From Lepisosteus oculatus (lineage: Eukaryota; Chordata; Actinopteri; Semionotiformes; Lepisosteidae), in NCBI RefSeq assembly GCF_040954835.1, contig NC_090697.1:3918501-3982500 (forward strand): a stretch of DNA of 64,000 bases, in the 5' to 3' direction. The notes beneath the pieces were generated by a model. That model was not told the origin of the DNA. It ran no database searches and saw nothing but the letters and a program-made list of their open reading frames with translations. Of the stretch, positions 45,776 through 56,853 are shown piece by piece. The first letter of the stretch is position 1, and every line of letters starts with the position of its first letter. The position numbers and the translations under genes are program-made.

Positions 45776-46400
45776 TAACCTTTGTTATGCATGACTGCAT
45801 ACAATAAATGTATAAAGTATTAATATTGTGTGTTTCTTATTTAAAACTGCTAAAGTTACATATTTTTAATACAATGAAAACAGATTTTTAAGTTGTTCTT
45901 AATGAATTTAACACAAATAATTAGTCTCAGTAGCCATAAATGTTATATAGGAAAACATGCTGCATATAATTTTAACTAGTTATTGGTATCATATACAATT
46001 TGCTGGCACAGTGGGGTTCTGGTTTGCATGGCTGCTTCGCAGTACTTTTGCCTTGAGTTTTATTACGGGCCTGCGTGTTATCTGCATGGAGTTTGTATGT
46101 TCTCCCTGTGTTCATGTGAATTTCCTCAAAATTCTCCGGTTTCATCCAAAAGTCCCAAAACATACTGGTAGGTGAATTGATTTCTGGGAAAACTGATTCT
46201 AATGTGAGTGCTGGTTTGTGTACGATTGGAATCCTATCAAGGGTGTACCCATTACTTGCTTAGATAGGCTCTGGCTTCCTCTAAGGCCCTTATTGGGATG
46301 AAGGGGATATAAAGTGGATGGATGTATATACACAGTTGTGCAGAAATGTTTCTACTCTTTTCACTCATGTCTTTCTTTCATTATGGAGGACACAAATCAT
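45776..46400 (+). repeat. Duplication-flank block, second occurrence (with SINE)
   Basis: Aligns with 38082-38707, including the SINE (about 46010-46325). Its left neighbour is the Ty3/gypsy fossil, so this is the join between units A and B. Confidence 0.8.
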
Positions 46401-47145
46401 CAACTGGAAATTTTGTTTTGCTTTAAGCAAAGATTTTGCAAAACAAAGGGTGGCCTTATAGAGCTATAGATGTAAAGAGAAGAACCAATTATGTTAATGA
46501 GGAGGAAGATCTGATCAAGAGTGTTTGATATACAGTATGAGCGAAAAATGTAAGGGATTAATGTAATGGATCTAATGGATTAATTACTTAATTAAAAGAA
46601 TGTAGGCTTACTGTAAGTGAAGACTATTCACATGGAATTGCCTAGAGGTGTGATGCCACTTGGGAGCTATATAATGCAGTGCTCAAATTTGAAAGAATAA
46701 GTTTAAATCAGCCATGGAAGTAGAGTTAGGTAGTATGATTCATACAGTGTATGCTGTATGTTCAAAGGATATTTTCATTTGAATCAGCATTTTACTTGAA
46801 CTAATTACTGTATTACTGATTGTTACTGAAATTACTCTGACATAATGACATAGCCAAAGTGCTGAAACAAGTCTGACTGAACAAATTGGCGCTGCTCTGT
46901 CTCTGATTCACAGAAAAAAATACTGAAATGAGCTTCTGTCATTTACCAAAGTACAGATGTATCCACTCAGAACATGCGGTATTTCTTCCAACGTCGGAAA
47001 GTCGTGTGCTGCGTATCGGTATGTATTTCACTGGCCAAAGATGATCGATAGGTGGCACTTGTGGTGTGTCTGCTTTATATGGCATATTACTATGGAATTT
47101 TATAACTAACGTATAATTTTGGTAGCTGAACATAACAATATAAGG
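46401..47145. other. AT-rich DNA present only in unit B
   Basis: No gene or clear repeat. A GCGGTATTTCTTCC stretch near 46978 may be the degraded edge of the R1 copy that follows. Confidence 0.45.
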
Positions 47146-47520
47146 GCTATAATGTCTCTGAACATCATTTAGAATTTTAATTTAGGAATATAAATACAGT
47201 ATATCATACATACTGTACTGTATATGACTGGTAGTGGAAGCTAAAAAACGTACTCCACCTATTTCATAAACATTTTATACATCAATGTCTTTAACTCGGT
47301 TACTTACTGTGGTTATATGGAAATGGTTTGACATGCTAGTTCTAACTATATAAAGTTTGTATACTTTATAAAAAACTATAATGCTTTCATCTTTTTTATG
47401 AATGTCTAAATGAATTTATTGACTTCCTTTCAATATTGTGGTAAATAAATGTGTACTTTTTAGAATCCACTTAAAAGGGAATAATAATAAGGAATCACAT
47501 AACTAAAGAAATTAATAATT
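47146..47520 (+). repeat. Repeat family R1, copy E (degenerate)
   Basis: TTTAATTTAGGAATATAAA, CATCAATGTCTTTAACTCGG and the end AAGGAATCACATAACTAAAG align loosely with the second half of R1 copy A. Much older than copies A to D judged by divergence. Confidence 0.45.
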
Positions 47521-47730
47521 ATTTTTTATTTTTTTTAAATGACAAGAAAAAAACAAAGACACAAATATACATATAAATAAAGGAAAAAAGACATCCACTG
47601 ATGCAGAAGACAAAGAAAAAAGAAAAAAGAGAACTCAAATATTAATATTTAAATACCTTTAGAAGGCTTATAAATGAAGCCAAGGGAAAATATAAATAAT
47701 AAAACCATCAAAGATTCTTCCATTTTTACC

Positions 47731-47771
47731 TCATAAGCATAGATAATCATCTATGCTTATCTATGCTTATG
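47731..47771. repeat. Short hairpin of CATAAGCATAGAT units
   Basis: CATAAGCATAGAT is followed by ATCTATGCTTATCTATGCTT, giving a near-perfect inverted repeat with a duplicated right arm. Probably a local replication product, with no regulatory role implied. Confidence 0.5.
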
Positions 47772-47869
47772 TTTCTTGTTTAAAATAACATCACTCTGTT
47801 AACAGAAATAACATTTTTACTCAGTCCCACCTGATTGCTGTCAGGACCTGGGACAGGACAGTGGGTTTC

Positions 47870-48650
47870 TGAATCATAACGCATCATAGCGAATCATAAC
47901 CAGCTTTCTACCAACCTCAAATCCAAAGAAAGAACAAAGTTGCTTATAAGGCAGTGCGGATTTCCTTTGCCACCTTGCTATGCAGTGATGTTTCAGAATC
48001 CAGTACTGAAAATACTCCGAGCCCGTGACCCCAGTCCTCTCCGTGAGCAAAGACTGGGGTGATCTACATGTCTGAGCTCTGCAGCGGTACCCGGCCCTGC
48101 AAGGCATTACTACTGCTCTCTAGAGGCAGTAGTTCTAGGTGTATATTGCGCTGGTCTTTGGATCCAGTGACCAGCAGCCTCAGGCTAGCCTCTGCTGATC
48201 GCGCCGAAGCAAAGTTCCTCTGGTCCTCCCGGATAGACAGATGGGAAATCTCTACTCAGACCCGCAGCTGGAGTTTTTGCTCTCCATCAGGTGACCAGGC
48301 ACAGATGATGGCCTCCGCAGAGCCCGCAACACCTCTCAGCTTCCCCTGGTTAAAGTCAAGGTACATGACCAGCTGTGCAAAGGCAGACATGCGGCTCTAC
48401 AGGCTGTCTTCCTGGCCCTCGAGTAGCCGGGGGCTGCAGCCGGAGTCAGGCTGCCAGAGCCATTAACACATGGGCATGCCCAGCCAAGCCTTCGGGTCTG
48501 GGCTGCAGACTGGCACAGCGCATCACCCAGATCTGCTGTGGTGAGCGCTAGCATGTAGAGAAAGTCATTGCCCTGCTTTTTTATCTAGCACTTAATGAAA
48601 AGGTCAATGTAGAGCATGTTATTATTACTGCAAGGAGATGTTTGCCGAGA
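47870..48650 (-). pseudogene. Retropseudogene-like relic of an unidentified protein
   Basis: On the minus strand one frame reads MSAFAQLVMYLDFNQGKLRG at 48391 downward, then CAWSPDGEQKLQLRV, a stop, VEISHLSIREDQRNFASARS with HLELLPLESSSNALQGRV, a second stop, and VFAHGEDWGHGLGVFSVLDS up to about 47950. A preceding frame gives QGNDFLYMLALTTADLGDAL. The block is GC-rich inside AT-rich DNA, has no visible introns, two in-frame stops and at least one frameshift. These fit a processed pseudogene, but I do not recognise the parent. A gene fragment carried in by another element is the alternative. Confidence 0.5.
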
Positions 48651-49759
48651 TCTAGGGGTGCAAGATTCCGTGATCAAAGCAATTGCAAAGGAGTTAATAC
48701 ATTTGGGGTAAATTATTAATTGTCAAACAACAGTTCAGGTAGACAGCATGAAACAGGCAGTTAGGAAGAAAAAGAGGTAGGAGAGAAAAAAAGAGGATAC
48801 AGGAAGACAGGGGAAGAGACCGAATGGGAGAAGGCAAGACCTCCCCTCCCTCATAAAGATCATCCATAAAAACCAGATTCAAGTTAACTATTTGAAACTT
48901 AAATATTTAAAACTTAGAAACTTTGTTAAGAGAGCTATTCTGTGACTTTGATTTGTTTAAAGAATTCCTCAGTTAAACATGGCCTCCCCTGCTTAGTGAG
49001 TGCATTTTTAGAAGAGGTAGATAAGTTTCTATTCATTTTGTAGCATCCTGGATTACAGAGAGATTTTTAATCGTAGGTTGTATTGTGTCAGATTTAGAAG
49101 TCAGCTTTATCTCTTCTGTTGGCCTTTGCAGGCATTATAGAGGAGTTGAATACTTGGTAGCAGTCTGGGGCTTTCCTGGGTGGTTAGGATATACAGTAGG
49201 CTCCTGAAATGCCCTGCTTGAGTGTTTGCTAATAGCATAACGCATATATTGTATGTTTATGTTGTGTGTGTTATTAAGTGTGTCATTGTCATTATTAATA
49301 AATGTTTGTCTAACCTGAGTTATTACTCTTTTCATCAAAGTTGCATCAATAAAAAAATGGAGGTGCCTCCGATTATACCAAACACTTGGATGTATTCTTG
49401 AAAAAATATTTGCAAGTTGGGGGGTTATGATTACTTAGCTTTAATCTAAGCCATAAACCAGGCTTCTACTGTATAAACTTCCAGAGATATTTTTAACAGT
49501 TTGAGGGAACATCATACCAGGGGGAAAGTGACTCTTTTTCCAGAGGCAAGAAAGTGTTAATTTGCTCAGCTATCTCTGATATTCTCTTTTTTTGTAACCC
49601 TCTATTCGTAACACAACAAATTTCACATAGATAGCACCTGAGGAATTGAACCCAGGGTTCCTGTGCTGCAGGGTAGCAATGCTAATCAATGTACTTCAAA
49701 GGTTTGAGCCTGGGTCATGTCACTATTCCACTGGGAACCCTGACTGGGATTCTCTAAAT
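48651..49759. other. Intergenic DNA
   Basis: A purine-rich stretch (about 48750-48840) and AT-rich DNA. Apart from the SINE-like fragment at 49615-49690 nothing is recognised. Confidence 0.45.
49615..49690 (-). repeat. tRNA-derived SINE head fragment
   Basis: On the minus strand: TTAGCATTGCTACCCTGCAG, then GGAACCCTGGGTTCAATTCC, i.e. A-box-like and B-box-like segments in order, as in the head of fish tRNA-derived SINEs. The body is missing. Confidence 0.5.
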
Positions 49760-51176
49760 TAGGGGTTCTCAAACTGCCAGGTGGTACGCCATATAACCCT
49801 GGATCTTTGTTAAGTGCACTGAAAAATCGGGACAGGTTTTCCTATTTTCTATTTTAATACGTGTCGAATACACAGCCCACCACACAGCCAATCTTGTAAG
49901 CAGAGGAAAGCATAGAAATGCGTGTTACGAACATAAGTGACCAATTGTATCTAAAAAAACATATCTCCTACAAATAGGAAGGTAAGAGAACGTGCGTGGT
50001 TTTGGACCAATGCCAGTGTTATAAGCACAGTAATGCATAGAAATGTGTGCTCTGACGCTGGCAATCGTGTGAGCACAGGAATGCGTGATAGATAACAGAA
50101 AAATATTTAAGAACTGTTCTAGGTTAATTTGAGAAAAATACACCGAGCGTCTCTGTGTTTTAGCTTCCATGCGCATGAAATAAATACTTCTTTTAACTTC
50201 TGAGACGGGATTCCTGAAACGGAAACGGGGAAAAATACAAGCTTGTGGATTGCTAAAGCAGGTAAGCCCCACACTATTTTTGAAGAACCTTATTTACCAT
50301 TGACAAAAGAGCTGACACGTATTGTCTGTGGAGAAAAAGCTGCTAAACACCTCGACTTGCTGCCCCCCTTCCCCTGAAAGACACAGTCACTCATAGAATT
50401 ATTGATATGGCGGATGATATCAAAAGTACCCTGATAGAACGCGTCAAGATGAGCAGCTGCTTTTCACTGCAATTAGACGAGTCTGTAGATGCCTTTGATT
50501 TGGCCAATTTGCTCGTTAACGTTAGATACGAGTTTGAGAGTATGTCCCATAAGGACTTTTTGTTCTGTAAGCCGCTACCAACAGAAACTACAGGAGAGCC
50601 CATATTTCAGCTTCTGGATGAATTCAACGAAGAGAATGGCATCAACTTGAAAAATTGCGTTGGAGTTGTACAGACGGTGCTAGAGCAATGACAAGCCGAC
50701 ACAGCAGTGTAGTTGCACGAATTAGAGAGGTTGCTCCAGAAATGAATGGACTATTTGCAACATCCACCACGAGAACTTTGCCCTTCAAGAACATGCCTGA
50801 CGATTTTAAATCTGTTAGACTCTGTTGTGAATTGTATCAAGGCTCGACCAATGAATTCATATCTGCTTTGCTCGACTAAACAGACTCACCCCTCTCACTG
50901 AAATGGTGCTTTTTTATTGTTTATTTTTAATTGTTGTTGTTCCTGTTTTTTTTCTTTCTGTAAAGCACTTTGATAAGCCACCTTTAAAGGTGCTATATCA
51001 AATAAAGTTTATTATGATATTTATTATATGTGTATGTAAGTGTGTGTGCACATGCACACTCATGTTAGTCATTGAGAATTTCTGGGTTTCCTATGAGAAA
51101 ATGACTTTCAGGTGGTACTTGGATGCTTTGGTTTGTTCAGGGGTGGTACTTGGTCCAAAAAGTTTGAGAACCACTG
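49760..51176 (+). mobile_element. hAT transposon relic with ends
   Basis: Ends TAGGGGTTCTCAAACT and AGTTTGAGAACCACTG form hAT-type terminal inverted repeats. The flanks CTCTAAAT and CTTTAATA could be a decayed 8-bp target duplication. Inside, plus-strand frames give transposase pieces in order: IAKAGKPHTIFEEPYLPLTK with VCGEKAAKHLD (from about 50246), MADDIKSTLIERVKMSSCFS with LQLDESVDAFD, then CTDGARAMTSRHSSVVARIR (from about 50672). These fit the ZBED5/SCAND3-like hAT branch. One stop and one frameshift separate the pieces and the C-terminal dimerisation region is missing. A retroposon-type tail (AAGCACTTTGATAAGCCACC, 50960-51010) is also present inside. Confidence 0.75.
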
Positions 51177-51699
51177 CTTTAATATGTAGAAACGGGTCAC
51201 TTCAGGGTTCTTGTAAGCAAGAGGTGCTGTTGACAAGGAAGGCCTCTCTTCTAATGCAGATCTATACATCAGCAGTTAACCTCTACATGGGGATGTATTA
51301 CCTATTATGTGTTAAAATATAAATGGTTAGAATTTCAATAGTGGAATGTACTGTAGAGCTAATGTTCTACAATGGAGAAAAGCTACTCATCTGTGTACAG
51401 AAAGTTGCTTTTGTGCTTTAGTGTTCCTATCCTACTTCTTTCTTTTCTAGACGTCTTTATTAAATAAAATAAAATATTTAATTGAAGGTTAATTGCCTTT
51501 TTAAAATACAGGTCTAATCCATTGTTAAAATAATACAGTTGGAACAGCAAAGAGCTGCTAGACAGGCACTGTATCTCTTTGTCTCATTGTCTGATTACAA
51601 TGCTGGATTATTCATAATTATGTGAATTGTCTTGACCAATAGCTTTTTGAAATTTCCCTTGACATCCACACAGTGTTGAACACAACAAAGTCCCAGTGC

Positions 51700-51787
51700 T
51701 ATATAAAAGCCTGTATTCTAACAACAATCAACAAAGAAAGAGAAAGCAAGTTTCTGCAAGATGTCTTTATGAGGAGCCTGTTAAATA
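51700..51787 (+). promoter_or_regulatory. TATA box and untranslated first exon of TAAR gene 5
   Basis: TATATAAAAG at 51700-51709, a leader nearly identical to that of gene 4 and the donor AATA|GTGAGTATT with GT at 51788 (GTAAGT in gene 4). The acceptor TTTCCATCAG ends at 52801 and its pyrimidine tract is slightly weaker than in gene 4. Confidence 0.65.
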
Positions 51788-52825
51788 GTGAGTATTGTTT
51801 TATGATTTCACAATTCATTGTGTTTGAGTTCATAATTAATTACTGTGTAAGAGTTACCTCAACTAATTATATATATACACATTCAATATAAACATAGGTA
51901 AATATCAATGGGCTGTTTTTACTTTGAATCTTCTGTACTGTTAGCCTATCAGGCAAGAGGATTATTCTGTTATTCATTTAAAGCTTTCAGTCAATAAATG
52001 TGGAATAAAAAAAAACTTTATGGATTGAGTCAATTAGTAATTGTGAGTATCCCAAATGTTAACCTGATCTCTGACAAAGGCAGTATTGAAGTGGTAATTT
52101 GAGTTTGTTATATAAATATAACAAGTTGTATCCCCTCTGTAAACACGCAGTGCATTTCGAAGGCAATTTATTGATATTGTACTTCAAACAGGATTCTATT
52201 TCAAACAAATGATTTATAGTTTATAGTATTTACAGTAAGATGAATGAAAGTTATAGATTCCTAGTTTAATTTATTTAAACAAACACATTTTAAACATTTT
52301 GTGAAAGACTACGTTAAAAATTCAATCATCTTCCCGTCCCCTGAGGAACTGCAATTTAATTGCAAACCAGAAATCATTAAGCATCAACAGTCTAATACAG
52401 TGTATTAAAGCACAGGATTCTACTGCCATTTTAAGATTACACTTCAGAAATTTGAAGTTTAACATCACTTAAAGATGTGAAACACAATATATTCCTTTGA
52501 AACGTTTTAAAAAGTATGTACAATAAGATTTATCATTTATCCCAATAAAACTTCTCCAGCATTTTCGTATTTCACATTGTTTAGGGAATTTAAGACACCC
52601 AATAGAGCATTTTTCACTATATTAAGATTTGTTTTGTTTTAACAATACATGCAGGCAACAGGAAATATATTTGTAATAATCCCATATGATTTCAAGTTAA
52701 CATCCAAATATCTGGCAAATGTTTAATATGATTCTCTTTCTTCCTTACAGAAGAAATTAAAAATAGGTTTCATTGAAACACGTGGCTTCTGTTTCCATCA
52801 GCCTCATTTTGTGAATCTCAGCATT

Positions 52826-53857
52826 ATGAATTCAACAGTATTGGAGATCGACACAATAGAATACTGCTTTGAGGAGATGAACAAATCCTGTATAAAAGAG
52901 CACAGAACTGTTGGTATGAAGGTAGCTATGTATTTTGTGTTTGGTCTTACAGTCCTTATTACAATTGGTGGAAATCTTATTGTGATTATTTCCATCTCTC
53001 ACTTCAAGCAGCTTCACTCACCAAATAACTTTCTTGTTCTTTCACTGGCAACCATTGATTTTCTCTTAGGTTTAATTGTTCTCCCATTTAGCATGGTCAG
53101 AATGGTTGAAACTTGTTGGTATTTGGGATCATTCTTTTGCAGACTTCATACATCTATTGACATGTTGCTTTCCACTGCCTCCATTTTCCATTTATGTTTT
53201 ATTGCTATTGATCGGTATTATGCAGTATGTGAGCCTCTTCATTATGCAAACAAAATCAGCATCAGAGTGTCCTGTGTGTTTATTATTATTGGTTGGATAT
53301 TGCCAGCATTATACACTTTTGGAATAATTTACACCAAATCTAACGACCAAGGCCTAGAAGATGTGGTTGCCATACTATCATGTGAGGGTGGTTGTTTACT
53401 TGTTTTTAATAAGTTATGGGCATTACTGGATTCAGCTGTTTTTTTTGCTCCCTGTTTTGCCATGATTGGAATATATGTGCACATTTTCCGTGTAGCTAGA
53501 AACCAAGCAAGAATGATACAAATTATGGAAAATAGAATATTTTCGGTGGACGACAGTAAAAAGAAAACTCAACAGAACAGGGAACATAAAGCTGCTAAGA
53601 CACTAGGTATAGTTATGGGTGTCTTTCTAGTCTGCTGGGTCCCTTACTTCACAGATACAATGATAGATGTCTATCTCAATTTTGCAACTCCTTCAGTCGT
53701 GTTTGATGGCCTAATATGGTTAGGCTATGTAAATTCAACTTTTAATCCATTAATATATGCTTTTTTCTATCCATGGTTTCGAGAAGCACTGAAACTTATT
53801 GTTACATGTAAAATATTTCACCGTAATTCATCTAGAATTAAACTTTTGTCTGAATAA
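52826..53857 (+). CDS. Trace amine-associated receptor, diamine type (gene 5)
   Basis: 343 aa, duplicate of gene 4 with 16 amino-acid differences. Keeps Cys14/Cys22, Asp112 (3.32), DRY 129-131, Asp202 (5.42), Trp271 (6.48), Tyr301 (7.43) and NPLIY, so a diamine ligand is again inferred. Differences from gene 4 include Phe111Ile (3.31), Phe117Thr (3.37), Phe274Tyr (6.51), Ile276Thr (6.53), Leu290Ser and Phe291Val (7.32-7.33), and Ala218Val and Ser222Arg at the cytoplasmic end of TM5. Several face the ligand pocket in class A receptors. By hand count the two coding exons differ at 26 bases, 19 of them changing amino acids. Open throughout, with a candidate poly(A) signal at 53937. Confidence 0.95.
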   Translation: MNSTVLEIDTIEYCFEEMNKSCIKEHRTVGMKVAMYFVFGLTVLITIGGNLIVIISISHFKQLHSPNNFLVLSLATIDFLLGLIVLPFSMVRMVETCWYLGSFFCRLHTSIDMLLSTASIFHLCFIAIDRYYAVCEPLHYANKISIRVSCVFIIIGWILPALYTFGIIYTKSNDQGLEDVVAILSCEGGCLLVFNKLWALLDSAVFFAPCFAMIGIYVHIFRVARNQARMIQIMENRIFSVDDSKKKTQQNREHKAAKTLGIVMGVFLVCWVPYFTDTMIDVYLNFATPSVVFDGLIWLGYVNSTFNPLIYAFFYPWFREALKLIVTCKIFHRNSSRIKLLSE

Positions 53858-54375
53858 AGTTGTCGAAATGTATAGCTGGGATAGTACACATTGAATAATT
53901 TAAATTCATCGTTATAGATGTGTTTTTGTTTATTTAAATAAAATGTTTAAAACCAGCATCTGCTTTCATTACTTAAAGTATGTCACTTTTTATTGTGATA
54001 TTAAATCTTAATAAGCCTTTATCGAACTGGTAAATTTCAAACACTAAAAAAACTTCAGGAATGTCTGATTAAGAAATTTAATGAGATACTCCAATATATT
54101 TGGAAAAAGATGTGCAGTATTTGAATATAACAGAGATATAACTCGTGGTTGGCTGTAAGAAAAAGGAAGAATTAATTGTGACACTACAGTCAGTAATAAA
54201 AAAAACAGGCAAGTAATCTAGGGTACAGGTACATTTATTATATTGCAAGAACATTTCATTATTATATGAAAACTGTGTTCAATATTAATACAAAATCCCT
54301 TTATTTCTGATGTCTTACACATAGATGAGAATAAAAATCTTCATGTTTACTCAATTTATTATTCAGTTCCTGTTT

Positions 54376-56335
54376 TCCTTTAATCATGGTTCATCATTGT
54401 TTCTTTTAACCCATCCAGTTTGTACTACTGCTTTCTGATCTCCTGTTCGTCGGGCAGATGCCTCAGCTGCTTTTCTGGAATTCTAAGCCCATTCGCACCC
54501 CTTTCTTTGGTTCTCGACACCATTCCGCTCCAAAGTCGAATAGCTCTTTCAGCCTGGGGGCTCAGCAACAGGATTCCACTCCAAAACCGAGATACCCTAG
54601 TGTCCTCATTTTTCTTGGGTGTTCAGCACAGGATTCCAATCCGAAACTGATGCTCCCCAATTCCTGTCAAAGGGCTGATTTGCCAGGGTTGTGATCTTTG
54701 GGCTCTATACTGACACCCTCACTTCTCGCCGCTAAAGCTGCTCTGACTCCTGTCCAAGACACTACGTCACCCTGCACTGCAGTGCCCTGTTCCAGTCTGT
54801 TCTGTTTCCAGTCCAGGACTTCACGTTACCCTGCACTGCAGTGCTCTGTTCCAGTCTGCTCTGACTGCAGTCTGTGACTTCAAGCCTCTCTGCACTGCAG
54901 ATCTCTTTTCTAGGTTGCCTCTTCTCCAGAACTTTATTCTGTACTCCTGTCCCTGACTGTTTGCAGCTTCTGGACAACACCCTAGAATCCTTGACTCTTC
55001 TCTGCTGGTCACTTTCAGTTCTGTCCTGCCCACAAGAGGAAACTTCTGTTGTCCAGGACCCCAGGGTTCTCCCCATGCAGCTGTTTGTCCTCTCCCTAGC
55101 CTAGCCCCATTCTTGCTCTTTTGGGTCCTGCCATAGTAAGTTTAGTTTTTTTTCTGTTATCGTTCCTGCTGCCTTCTCAGCTATTCTTGAAGTGACTTCT
55201 TCTCCTGACTCAGGGCTCTTTATCCTCACCTTTTTCTTTTGAGCTATCTGGGTAACTTTTCTTTGCTATCATTTTTCCCAGTCTCCTTTTAGCGTTCCAG
55301 CAGAACCTTCTGTATCTTTCTTAGGGAGTCAAGCATCCTGTTTCCACTTCGATGCCTGAGAGCATCTCTCTGTTAGCCTGGGCCCCTTAAGGATTCCTAG
55401 TTGTCAGGCTCTGACAGGGACTGCCCCCTGCTGCTGTGATGACAAAGGGACTCTCAGAATTGAAAGAGAACTTTTGAAAGGCCTATTGCCTCCCACCTGA
55501 CGCAGATCTCAGGAGTGCCAGGGGTGTGGGTTGGCAAACACAAGGGTCGACGCGGTGAGCAGTGAAACGAATAAGTGGGGACTAGAATATGAAACTGCAG
55601 CATCAGGAGATGCAGAGAGCAGCCAAAGAGCTAAAGCTGGCGTGTTGGGTGATGTTGGAGCTGATTCTGCTGCGCCGGTGAGGCTGAATGCCGGCTTGGA
55701 TTTGAAGCTGCTATATGTTTGATGCTGAGAGCTAAGGCTGCTGCACAGAGCGAAGCTCTATCCTAATGCCGAAATAGCTGCCAATCACAGTCCGCTAGTC
55801 AGAGACAGAGAACCTTGGGTATGGGTGCAACTGAATGGAGAGTCTCCTGAAAAGGGAGCTGGATGGATCTGAAGCACTGGCTTAAGGCTGCAGAGACTGC
55901 TGTGCAAAGCGAGGGCTGGCTTGGTGTGCCTGGTGACGCTGGACCTGAGGCTGGTGCGCTGGGCAATGCTGAGGCTGAAAACTGCTGCACAGAGTGAAGA
56001 ACTGGCTTAAAGCCAAAACTGCAAACACAATAAGCCGGTCTGAAACATGAGGGCCGAATAAGAAGGGAGCCAGGCGGAGTTAAAGGGCTGTCTTGAGGCA
56101 GACAATTGCTGCACAGCCCGTGGGGTGGAAAAAAAGGAGCCTCAGGTGAAACCGAATAGCGAGCCTCTTGAAAAAGGGGGACCAAAGGGGTTTGCAAGAC
56201 AGGCTCGGCTGCAACCTCTGCACAGAGTTAAGTGCTGTCTTGCTCAGCGGAGATATGTGGAGAGCAGCTTGGGTTTAAGTAGAAAACCAGGAATTGAATA
56301 CTTAGTAGAACATTTCTAATTAACATTGATATTAA
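54376..56335. repeat. GC-richer block with tandem repeats (unit B)
   Basis: Copy of 41770-43734. From about 55470 to 56370 I see no difference at all from the unit A copy, whereas the part before (54.4-55.4 kb) differs at several places and by small indels. Confidence 0.7.
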
Positions 56336-56822
56336 AAAGATAATTAATAATAATTGCTTACACTTATATAGCACTTCTCTGGACGCTACCACTCAGCGCT
56401 TTACAGAAAATGGGGTCTCCCCTCCACCACCACCAGTGTGCAGCCCCACCTGGATGATGAGGTGGCAGCCATAGATTATTGGGAGACCATGATTGGCAAA
56501 GGCCAGAGGGAAATTTGGCCAGGACACTGAGGTGATCCCCTGGGATTATTAATGAACACAGAGAGCAGACAAATAAAGCAAATAAAAAATGTCTAAACAA
56601 AATAAAACAAAGTCTCTCAATAAACTTTTTAAATCCAATCCTGGTGTCCAACCATGTTTCATTTACCGATACAATACTGCAATACACATCAATGAAACTG
56701 CTGCTACCTGTGTTTATCATACATTTCTACAGGATTTGTAGATACTATATACAGCTGTCAAGCAGAAATAGAGGCTACAAACAGTTTACTAAAATCAGGT
56801 GCCATTGATGATTCATTGGTCC
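56336..56822 (+). repeat. 0.9-kb block, third copy, internally shortened
   Basis: Matches 43735-44607 at both ends but lacks about 400 bp in the middle: the sequence passes from CGATACAATACTGCA straight to ATACACATCAATGAAACTGC. Confidence 0.7.
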
Positions 56823-56853
56823 TTTGTCCTGAGTGAACTCAAAAATGCTACAT

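Noticed and set aside
50407-50879. Domesticated hAT gene
   Set aside because: The transposase reading is broken by a stop upstream and a frameshift inside, and the terminal inverted repeats still surround it. It is a relic.
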